Source: CAZVYN01 sp964631125
GTDB lineage: Bacteria; Eisenbacteria; RBG-16-71-46; CAIMUX01
Reading direction: 5' to 3'
NCBI GenBank assembly: GCA_964631125.1
Contig: CAZVYN010000094.1
Coordinates: forward strand, 1 to 14,129
Length of the DNA stretch: 14,129 nucleotides
The translations under genes were made by a program, and so were the position numbers. Within the stretch, counting starts at the first letter, position 1, and every line of letters begins with the position of its first letter. A model generated the notes under the pieces. That model had not been told where the DNA came from and searched no databases. It worked only from the letters and a program-made list of their open reading frames with translations. This document shows positions 8,957-14,129 of the stretch, one piece after another.

Positions 8957-10119
8957 CCGCGTTGGGCCCGAACGAGGAGAAGATGGCGGGAGAGCGTGAG
9001 CGAGGCCGAGGACGTGGCGCGTTTGGGTTGACCAGTAGCGCCGCAGTCGTCCCGACTGCGGCGCCTCCGGCCTCCGCGCCGACCACCCAACCTGGAACTC
9101 ACACGCCGTCTCCACGAAAGAGCGGCGGCGGCGCGTCGGACGCGCCACTGCTACAGATCAAAGACCTCGTCAAAACCTACCCCGTCCGCGGCGGCCTCTT
9201 CTCCACCCACAAAGGCGACGTCAAAGCCGTCCAACATGTCTCGCTCGATCTCTGGAAGGGCGAGACACTCGGGTTGGTCGGCGAGTCGGGATGCGGGAAG
9301 TCGACGTTGGGACGGACGTTGCTGCGTCTCGAAGAACCGACCTCGGGCGATGTCGTCTTCAATGGCAAGAGCGTGTTGCAGGCCGATCGGGCGCAGCTCT
9401 TCGAGCTGCGTCGACATATGGCGATGATCTTCCAAGACCCGTATTCGTCGCTCAATCCGCGCATGCCGGTCGGAGAGATCGTGCGCGAGCCGCTCGAGGT
9501 GCACGAAGTCGGCACGCGCGCCGAGCGCTACGAGCGCGTGCGGATGCTCTTCGACGCCGTCGGCCTCAAACCCGAGCAGATCCACCGGTACCCGCACGAG
9601 TTCTCCGGCGGACAGCGTCAACGCATCGGCATCGCGCGCGCGCTGGCGCTCGAACCGTCCCTCATCGTGGCCGACGAACCGGTCTCTGCTCTCGACGTCT
9701 CGGTGCAAGCGCAGGTTTTGAACCTCTTGGTCGAGCTCCAACGGAAGTTCTCGCTCACCTACCTGTTCATCTCGCACGACTTAGGCGTCGTCGAGTACCT
9801 GAGCGACCGCATCGCGATCATGTATTTGGGTCGCATTGTCGAAGAGGGCGACCGCGAGACCCTGTTTCGCACGCAGAAGCACCCGTACACGCGCGCGTTG
9901 TTCGATGCCATGCCCATCGCCGACCCCGCCCGCCGCCGTCAGCGCGCGCCGCTCCAGGGCGAAGCCCCGAGCCCCGTCGATCCGCCCGCCGGCTGCGCGT
10001 TTCACCCGCGCTGTCCGTTCGCCAAGGAGATCTGCCAGCAGGCCGTGCCGCCGTTGGAGCCGGTCATCGGCAGCGTGGCCGGGCATCGCGTGGCGTGTGT
10101 GCGGCAGGCGGAGATCTAG
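8953..10119 (+). CDS. Peptide ABC transporter ATPase 2 (DppF/OppF-like; C-terminal half of YejF)
   Basis: The protein is 388 aa from ATG 8953, which overlaps the previous stop (ATGA). It is the second ATPase, expected to form a heterodimer with its neighbour. The first ~64 residues are a Gly/Arg then Ala/Pro/Ser/Thr-rich linker with no fold. The ABC domain starts at LLQIKDLVKTYPV (66-78). Motifs are Walker A GESGCGKS (110-117), Q-loop Gln161, signature FSGGQRQR (217-224), Walker B IVADEP (238-243, Glu242) and switch His275. Cysteines 348, 354, 361 and 382 fit the C-terminal 4Fe-4S-type domain. A later ATG at 8983 has GAGGAG just upstream (8974-8979, spacing short) and would shorten the linker; GTG 8926 is also open. 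It is the last gene of the operon; a large palindrome follows 14 nt after the stop. Confidence 0.9.
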
Positions 10120-10133
10120 AAACGAGGGAACCC

Positions 10134-10189
10134 GCTTGTGAAAAATGGTGCAACTGTTGCCGGCAATAGTCGCACCATTTTTCACAAGC
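10134..10189. repeat. 56-nt near-perfect palindrome, member of a dispersed repeat
   Basis: Two 28-nt arms (10134-10161 and 10162-10189) are reverse complements at 26 of 28 positions, with no loop. The outer part begins GCTTGTGAAAAATGGTGC and the centre is TTGCCGGCAA. It lies 14 nt after the operon stop and 80 nt before the kinase start. The right arm recurs near the end of the window (13891-13913, 21 of 23 identical), so it is a repeat and not a gene-specific site. In RNA it would form a very long hairpin, but no T-run follows, so it is not a standard terminator. It could be a REP/MITE-type element or a bidirectional transcription barrier. Confidence 0.8.
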
Positions 10190-10253
10190 CGACTGCGCCA
10201 GCGATCGACCCTCCGACCGACGACGCTCGCGCCGTACTCTCGGCGCGCGTCCT

Positions 10254-10270
10254 TACACTCCCGCGGACCA
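10254..10270 (+). promoter_or_regulatory. Possible -10 box placing the kinase transcript near its ATG (leaderless)
   Basis: TACACT at 10254-10259 ends 10 nt before ATG 10270. If used, transcription would start within a few bases of the start codon, giving a leaderless or nearly leaderless message. This fits the absence of a clear Shine-Dalgarno upstream of that ATG. No recognisable -35 hexamer lies 16-18 nt upstream, so the call is weak. Confidence 0.3.
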
Positions 10271-10902
10271 TGCCCCTCGACGAGCCACGACGACCGACCC
10301 GCCTCCCGCTCTGGCTGATCATCGTGGCGCTCGCGCTCGGCTTCGGACTCCTCGAGGCGGCGCAAGGACGGTTTCTCTATCGAGAGATTCCGGCGGCGCG
10401 ATTCTGGCCCGAGGCGATGTGGCGATCGTTGCCGTCGTGGGGACTCTTGGCATTGCTCACGCCGGGTGTGATCTGGATCGCGCGGAAGATTCGGCTGGAT
10501 GGCCCCCGGCTTCCTCTCGCCCTCGCTCTCCACCTGGCGGCCGCTGCGGTCTTCGCTTTCCTCATATTCCTGCGGATGCGCGCTGATCGCGGCCTGGCGG
10601 ACAGCGGGAGGTCCGCCGTTCGGCTACTTCCTGGCGCGATTCATCTCCAACTACGCCGTGATGGATGTCTTCATCTACGCCGCGGCCGTGAGCCTGGTCT
10701 ACGTCGCGCAGCACCAATCGGAGCGTCGCGAGCGCGATCTGCGCGAATCGCGGCTCCAGACCGACCTGGCCGACGCGCGACTGACGGCCTTGCGCGCGCA
10801 ACTCCAGCCGCACTTCCTCTTCAACGCGTTGAACGCGATCACCGGACTCGCCATGAATCGCGAGCACGAAAAGTTGATTCGAAGCGTCTCGGCGTTGAGT
10901 GA
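10270..10902 (+). pseudogene. Out-of-frame membrane N-terminus of the LytS-type kinase
   Basis: From ATG 10270 the frame reads a short charged start, then three clear membrane helices: LWLIIVALALGFGLLEA (residues 14-30), LPSWGLLALLTPGVIWIA (54-71) and PLALALHLAAAAVFAFLIFL (82-101). This arrangement is usual for the N-terminus of LytS-family kinases. After about 10570 the frame turns into Arg-rich nonsense and ends at 10902, while the kinase sequence continues one base over, in the frame ending at 11419. The natural join is between about 10565 and 10605: hydrophobic '..FAFLIFL' followed by 'ALIAAWRTAGGPPFGYFL'. A real mutation or a sequence/assembly indel would both explain it. Confidence 0.65.
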
Positions 10903-11419
10903 CCTCTTGCGCCGCGTCCTCGAGGGCGTCGCGGTCCCGTCCACCTCACTCGCGCGTGAGATGGAGTTCAACGACCGCTATCTGGAGATCATGGCGATCC
11001 GCTTCGGCGAGAGGCTGCGGATCGAGACCGACATCGCGCCGCAGGCGACCCACGCTTCCGTGCCGAGCCTGATCCTCCAGCCTCTGGTGGAAAACGCGGT
11101 GCTGCACGGCGTCGGCCGCACGACCGGCGCGGTCCTTGTCCGCGTGGGCGCCCGGCGGGAAGGCGATGCGCTCGTGCTGGAGGTGGAGAATCGAGAAGTC
11201 CGAGAGGCTCGTGAGACCCGAGAGAACCGAGACGCCTCCACCGAGGCGCCCGAACACGCTCCGGTCGAGGCCATCACGCCGACCCGGATCGGACTCGGGC
11301 TCGCCAGCACGCGAGATCGACTCGCGCAGCTCTTCGGTGACGACGCGCAGCTCGCATTGCAAGATCTCGCCGGTGGGGGGACGCGCGCCACAATTCGCCT
11401 TCCCTGGAGCGAGACATGA
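10499..11419 (+). CDS. LytS-family sensor histidine kinase (kinase part; N-terminus frameshifted)
   Basis: The open frame from ATG 10499 gives 306 aa, but the first ~30 residues are probably not natural; the true N-terminus is in the neighbouring frame from 10270 (intact total roughly 380 aa). Visible parts are a membrane helix VMDVFIYAAAVSLVYVA (54-70), a coiled linker, the His_kinase motif LQPHFLFNALNAI with phosphoacceptor His105, the ATP-binding N-box LQPLVENAVLHG (193-204), and a G-box GLGLASTRDRL (265-275). The usual DxGxG box is missing: LEVEN (227-231) leads into an Arg/Glu-rich insert (232-248). AlgZ-type kinases also vary here. The protein autophosphorylates on His in response to an unknown membrane signal and should pass phosphate to the response regulator, whose ATG overlaps this stop (ATGA). 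Confidence 0.8.
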   Translation: MAPGFLSPSLSTWRPLRSSLSSYSCGCALIAAWRTAGGPPFGYFLARFISNYAVMDVFIYAAAVSLVYVAQHQSERRERDLRESRLQTDLADARLTALRAQLQPHFLFNALNAITGLAMNREHEKLIRSVSALSDLLRRVLEGVAVPSTSLAREMEFNDRYLEIMAIRFGERLRIETDIAPQATHASVPSLILQPLVENAVLHGVGRTTGAVLVRVGARREGDALVLEVENREVREARETRENRDASTEAPEHAPVEAITPTRIGLGLASTRDRLAQLFGDDAQLALQDLAGGGTRATIRLPWSET

Positions 11420-12189
11420 TCCGGGCGCTGGTGGTCGACGACGAGCCGCTCGCGCTCGATGTCCTGAGCACTTTGCTGCGCGAGCACGCGGACGTCGAAG
11501 TCGTCGGCCAAGCGGACAGCGGCGACGGCGCCATCCAGTCGATCTTGCTCCTGCGCCCCGACGTCGTCTTCCTCGATGTACAGATGCCGGGACCGGATGG
11601 ACTCGAGGTGGTCCGCCGCGTCGCCGAGCGGTACTTGCCGGTGATCGTCTTCGTCACCGCCTTCGACCACTTCGCCGTGCAGGCCTTCGAACTGCACGCG
11701 CTCGACTATCTCCTGAAGCCGGCCTCGGCTGAACGCTTCCGGGTCGCGATGGAGCGAGTTCGCCGCGAGCTGGCCCGCGCAGAGCGATCGGGTCCCGCCA
11801 GCATCGCGCGGCTCTTGGACGGAACTTCCGCGGATGGCGCCGCGCGATTGCGTCGGTTCGTCGTCCGCGAACGCGGCGACTACTTCTTGGCCCCCGTGGA
11901 ACAGGTCGAGCGGATCGAGGCGGCCGGCAACTACGTCGAGCTGCACTGTTTCGCCGCCAAGGCGTCCGGTTCCGAGACCGTCCATCTGATCCGCGAGACG
12001 ATGGCGCACCTCGAACAGATCCTCGATCCCGAGGTTTTCGTCCGTATCCATCGGTCGCGCATCATCCAGCGTGCGCGCGTCGACACGATGCAGCCCAACG
12101 GCAGCGGAGATTTCGAAGTTCGCCTCCGCAGCGGCTCGGTGGTCGAGATGAGCCGCACGTACAAAGGTGGATTGCTCTCGCGCGACTGA
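11416..12189 (+). CDS. LytTR-family response regulator
   Basis: The protein is 257 aa. Receiver domain 1-118: acidic pocket Asp8/Asp9, phosphoacceptor Asp54 in VVFLDVQMPGPDG (50-62), Thr81 and Lys101 in DYLLKPAS. LytTR DNA-binding domain ~145-255: RFVVRERGDYFLAPVEQVER, IEAAGNYVELHC, FVRIHRSRIIQRARVDTM and RLRSGSVVEMSRTYKGGL. The lengths and all key residues are normal, so the protein should be functional. Its partner is the LytS-type kinase immediately upstream, overlapped by 4 nt. LytTR regulators typically bind imperfect direct repeats near promoters of exported or surface-related genes. The secreted FG-GAP gene 163 nt downstream is a possible but unproven target. Confidence 0.93.
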   Translation: MIRALVVDDEPLALDVLSTLLREHADVEVVGQADSGDGAIQSILLLRPDVVFLDVQMPGPDGLEVVRRVAERYLPVIVFVTAFDHFAVQAFELHALDYLLKPASAERFRVAMERVRRELARAERSGPASIARLLDGTSADGAARLRRFVVRERGDYFLAPVEQVERIEAAGNYVELHCFAAKASGSETVHLIRETMAHLEQILDPEVFVRIHRSRIIQRARVDTMQPNGSGDFEVRLRSGSVVEMSRTYKGGLLSRD

Positions 12190-12352
12190 TCCGCTCCGCG
12201 AGTCCCGCGGCGAATCCCGGCCATTCTCCCGTCTCGTCCCACCCCGTTGCGACTCATCCCCACTCGCGTGCGCGCCCGCTCGAGGCGGGTCATCCTCATG
12301 CTTCGCCGGGTTGGATGGGACTTCGCCAGAGGAAGACGGGAGCCACGAGAAG

Positions 12353-13720
12353 ATGTTGACCCCACGAGCCACGCGCCCTCTCGCACTGTTCTCTGCCCTC
12401 GCGCTCGGAGCTTCCGCGCTGTCCGCGCTCCCCTGCGCCGCGCAGACTTTCGTCGCCGTCTCCTCCCCCGCCATCGCGAGCCACGTCGGCTTCTCGACCG
12501 GGGCCGCCTGGGTCGACTACGACGGCGACGGCGATCTCGACCTCTACGTCGTCACGGCGTTCGGCGCGAACAACGACAACGTGCTCTATCGCAACGACGG
12601 TGGCTCGGTCTTCACGCGCATCACCGCGTTCCCGCTCACGAGCGACGGCGCGTTCACCGTCTGCAGCACCTGGGCCGACTTCGACAACGACGGCGACCTC
12701 GACTGCTTCGTCTCCGGACTCGATTCGGCCGGAGGCGCGCTCGGCATGAGCGGCGGCAACCGCCTCTTCCACAACGACGGTGACGGAACCTTCACCGAGA
12801 TCACCATCGCACCGTTCGCCGCGGACCCCGCGTCGTTCCACCATCCGACCTGGACCGACTTCGACGGCGACGGCGACCTCGACGTCTGCTTCGTCCGGGA
12901 CAACAACCAGACCAACCGCTACTACCGCAACAACAACGACGGCACGTTCACGAGTGGCACTACCGGCGCCTTCGTCACCACCAATCGCTCCGAGTACGGC
13001 GTGGCCAATGGCGATTTCGACGAAGACGGCGACCTCGATCTCTTCCTCCCCAACGCCCGCAGCGAAGCCGCCAGCACGCTCTATCGAAACGACCTCACCG
13101 GCGCCAACCACTGGCTGAAAGTGCACTGCACCGGCGCGGCCTCGAACCGCTCCGGCATCGGCGCCAAGGTGCGGGTGAAGGCGACCGTCGGCGGCGCCCC
13201 CCGTTGGCAGATGCGCGAACTCACCGCCAGCTCCAGCTACGGCGGAAACAACGCCCTCGACGCGCACTTTGGACTCGGTGACGCGTCAACACTCGACTCC
13301 CTGCGAGTCGAGTGGCCCGGCGGCCACGTCGACGTGCTCACGAACGTCGCGGCCGATCAGCTCATCGAGATCGAAGAGAGCCCGGCGGTGGCCGTTCAGG
13401 ACGCCGCGAACCCCGCCATCCGCCCGTCTTCGCTCGCGCTCGTGATCACTCCCAACCCCGTCCGCCTCGGCCTCGACCCAGGCGCCGTAGACGTCCGCTT
13501 CGAGATGCCCGCCACCGGAGTCGCACGCCTGACCGTGCACGACATCCGGGGTCGAGTTGTCTCCGAGCTCGAGACCCAACGTCTCGCCGCCGGCTGGCAC
13601 GCGTTGGCCCTCGGGCTCCCGCCCGTCGCCGCAGGTGTCTACTTCGTTCGCTTGAGCGCGCCGGGTTCGCCGGGCTCGCCGGGCGCAGCGGAAGTGGAGC
13701 GACTCACCATCGTCCGGTGA
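12353..13720 (+). CDS. Secreted FG-GAP/VCBS-repeat protein with ASPIC/UnbV and FlgD-like C-terminal domain
   Basis: The protein is 455 aa. A signal peptide is evident (Arg5, Arg8, hydrophobic 10-25, cleavage around CAA/QT at 30-31). Four FG-GAP/VCBS-like calcium-binding loops follow: DYDGDGDLD (56-64), DFDNDGDLD (109-117), DFDGDGDLD (169-177) and DFDEDGDLD (221-229), part of a beta-propeller. Residues ~265-342 form an ASPIC/UnbV domain (RSGIGAKVRVKA, then ALDAHFGLGDASTLDSLRVE and WPGGHVDVL). Residues ~362-455 are a FlgD-Ig/secretion-tail-like domain (ITPNPVRLG, VHDIRGRVV, AGVYFVRL). Such tails in FCB-type bacteria often direct surface export or anchoring. Start ATG 12353 immediately precedes the signal peptide, with GGGAG at 12338-12342; the frame is open further upstream but without signal-peptide character. 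A GSPGSPG insertion near 438-444 mirrors a DNA repeat. Probable role: surface adhesion or binding, partner unknown. Confidence 0.87.
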   Translation: MLTPRATRPLALFSALALGASALSALPCAAQTFVAVSSPAIASHVGFSTGAAWVDYDGDGDLDLYVVTAFGANNDNVLYRNDGGSVFTRITAFPLTSDGAFTVCSTWADFDNDGDLDCFVSGLDSAGGALGMSGGNRLFHNDGDGTFTEITIAPFAADPASFHHPTWTDFDGDGDLDVCFVRDNNQTNRYYRNNNDGTFTSGTTGAFVTTNRSEYGVANGDFDEDGDLDLFLPNARSEAASTLYRNDLTGANHWLKVHCTGAASNRSGIGAKVRVKATVGGAPRWQMRELTASSSYGGNNALDAHFGLGDASTLDSLRVEWPGGHVDVLTNVAADQLIEIEESPAVAVQDAANPAIRPSSLALVITPNPVRLGLDPGAVDVRFEMPATGVARLTVHDIRGRVVSELETQRLAAGWHALALGLPPVAAGVYFVRLSAPGSPGSPGAAEVERLTIVR

Positions 13721-13737
13721 GTGGATCGCAGGACCTC

Positions 13738-13761
13738 GGCGGCCCGCGCGAAGGGGCCGCC
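13738..13761 (+). other. GC-rich stem-loop downstream of the FG-GAP gene
   Basis: GGCGGCCC (13738-13745) pairs perfectly with GGGCCGCC (13754-13761) around an 8-nt loop, 17 nt after the stop codon. No T-run follows it directly. Its left arm could instead pair with GGCCGCC at 13792-13798, and its right arm with the GGC repeats at 13768 onward, so it competes with the terminator that follows. Confidence 0.5.
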
Positions 13762-13767
13762 GTCCTC

Positions 13768-13802
13768 GGCGGCGGCGGCGGCTTCACAGCCGGCCGCCTT
13801 TT
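13768..13802 (+). terminator. Probable intrinsic terminator of the FG-GAP gene
   Basis: A run of GGC triplets (13768-13782) folds back through the loop TTCACA (13783-13788) onto GCCGGCCGCC (13789-13798), giving about nine G-C pairs with one bulged C. TTTT at 13799-13802 follows directly. The short T-run makes it a moderate terminator. Confidence 0.6.
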
Positions 13803-13860
13803 CGCTAGATGACGACGAGAGGCTCTCGCGCACTCGGGCGGCCGTCTACTGTCGCCGTTG

Positions 13861-13893
13861 CCGTGTCCCACGCACACTCGTTTTGAAACGAGT
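13861..13893. repeat. Palindromic intergenic repeat, copy 1
   Basis: The element starts CCGTGTCCCACG and ends in the perfect 18-nt dyad ACTCGTTTTGAAACGAGT (13876-13893; 8-bp arms). The same arrangement recurs at 14019-14049. Its last three bases overlap the start of the palindrome-arm copy at 13891-13913, so the two repeats appear joined here. Confidence 0.7.
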
Positions 13894-13913
13894 TGCACTA
13901 TTTTTCACAAGCC
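13891..13913. repeat. Single-arm copy of the 10134-10189 palindrome family
   Basis: The 23 nt here, whose core is ATTTTTCACAAGCC, match 10168-10190 at 21 of 23 positions (two C-to-T differences). No inverted left arm accompanies it; instead the 18-nt dyad of copy 1 abuts it directly. It therefore looks like a modular or truncated version of the element. Confidence 0.7.
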
Positions 13914-13962
13914 CATGCCACCGCGTTTGCCCGATTCCGCTGGCGACCCGACTTCGCGGCCG

Positions 13963-14010
13963 ATCGCGTCGTAGGTCGCGTCGTAGGTCGCATCGTAGGT
14001 CGCATCGTAG
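13963..14010. repeat. 12-bp tandem repeat, four copies
   Basis: Four head-to-tail units: ATCGCGTCGTAG, GTCGCGTCGTAG, GTCGCATCGTAG and GTCGCATCGTAG. The + strand carries a TAG in every unit in one frame. The - strand is open and would read Tyr-Asp-Ala-Thr repeats, but without other coding signs. It lies between the two copies of the palindromic intergenic repeat. Confidence 0.85.
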
Positions 14011-14018
14011 ATTGCGGG

Positions 14019-14049
14019 CCGCGTCCCGCGGACTCGTGTTGAAACGAGC
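14019..14049. repeat. Palindromic intergenic repeat, copy 2
   Basis: CCGCGTCCCGCG followed by the dyad ACTCGTGTTGAAACGAGC (14032-14049). The dyad matches copy 1 at 16 of 18 positions, and the preceding 12 nt at 10 of 12, with a 2-nt length difference between the blocks. The palindrome is slightly degraded compared with copy 1. Confidence 0.7.
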
Positions 14050-14129
14050 TCCGTTCTTCGACGACGGCAGCGACCTGGAGGCACACCCTCCCTCACCCGT
14101 CCGGCCCGATCAGAGTCGCCGGTTGTCTC

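Larger units (their letters stand above)
13721..14129. other. Gene-free, repeat-rich intergenic region
   Basis: I find no credible gene in these 409 bases. Short open frames on the - strand run through the tandem repeat and lack family features or a start signal. The region holds two stem-loops ending in a terminator, two copies of a roughly 31-33-bp palindromic element, one arm of the palindrome family seen at 10134-10189, and four 12-bp tandem copies. It continues to the window edge, so what lies beyond is unknown. Confidence 0.7.

Noticed and set aside
10134..10151. Rex-type redox operator (outer part resembles TTGTGAA...)
   Set aside because: The matching half-site partner TTCACAA is about 40 nt away at the other end of the palindrome, and the adjacent half reads GTGCAA; the motif is explained by a dispersed repeat.
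10134..10189. Standard intrinsic terminator of the peptide operon
   Set aside because: The stem is strong but no T-run follows the right arm; transcription stopping here is possible but not shown by the usual signature.
10138..10269. GTG 10138 as the start of the kinase membrane part
   Set aside because: It falls inside the 56-nt palindrome, and the 44 added residues have no membrane or family character; ATG 10270 directly precedes the first helix.
12190..12352. Promoter for the FG-GAP gene
   Set aside because: TTGCGA at 12247-12252 has no acceptable -10 box at 16-18 nt, and the only dyad (CCCGC/GCGGG) is short, so nothing can be called.
10978..12474. A 498-residue - strand open frame opposite the kinase and response regulator
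   Set aside because: Antisense to well-supported two-component genes, low-complexity composition, no family features.
13963..14010. CRISPR array
   Set aside because: The 12-bp units are directly adjacent with no spacers, and no cas genes are present.
13905..14096. Small - strand open frame encoding Tyr-Asp-Ala-Thr repeats through the 12-bp array
   Set aside because: The repeats arise from a DNA minisatellite and two overlapping frames are equally open; there is no ribosome binding site or conserved domain.

Overview
The window is GC-rich bacterial DNA carrying ten coding regions, all on the + strand, packed into at least four transcription units. The YejABEF-type peptide importer, the secreted FG-GAP/ASPIC protein ending in a FlgD-like 'AGVYFVRL' domain, and the overall coding style point to a Gram-negative lineage of the FCB/Gemmatimonadota/'Candidatus Eisenbacteria' kind. 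That placement is an inference from protein style; no rRNA or marker gene is present.

Region 1 (1-1929) holds a MarR-type winged helix fused to a GNAT acetyltransferase, overlapped by 4 nt (ATGA) with a predicted secreted protein made of two NTF2/lumazine-binding-like domains. The MarR-GNAT leader carries a perfect 8-bp hairpin between its only good Shine-Dalgarno sequence and its ATG. Region 2 (1996-3673) is a monocistronic ClpX-like AAA+ ATPase behind a promoter with a perfect TATAAT. It keeps the ATPase motifs and the GYVG pore loop. It has no N-terminal zinc domain, no IGF (ClpP-docking) loop and no RKH loop, and it carries an Arg-rich C-terminal extension of about 180 residues. It therefore looks like a ClpP-independent unfoldase/remodeller.

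Region 3 (3695-10119) is a five-gene operon for peptide import in the order yejB-yejE-yejA-ATPase-ATPase, with translationally coupled TGATG/ATGA junctions. The fused double ATPase YejF of enterobacteria is here two separate genes whose junction is low-complexity. Region 4 (10120-12189) starts with a 56-nt near-perfect palindrome. It is followed by a LytS-type sensor kinase whose membrane part lies in a different reading frame from its kinase part (frameshift or assembly error), overlapped by a LytTR response regulator.

Region 5 (12353-13720) is a secreted FG-GAP/VCBS-ASPIC protein with a C-terminal sorting-type domain, followed by a terminator. The last 409 bases contain no credible gene but are full of repeats. 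There are two copies of a roughly 31-33-bp palindromic element, four tandem copies of a 12-bp unit, and a 23-nt match (21/23) to one arm of the palindrome at 10134-10189. This indicates a dispersed intergenic repeat family. The most useful leads are the unusual ClpX-like protein, the dispersed palindromic element, the hairpin-bridged start of the MarR-GNAT gene and the kinase frameshift. I do not see a complete, clearly new multi-gene system.
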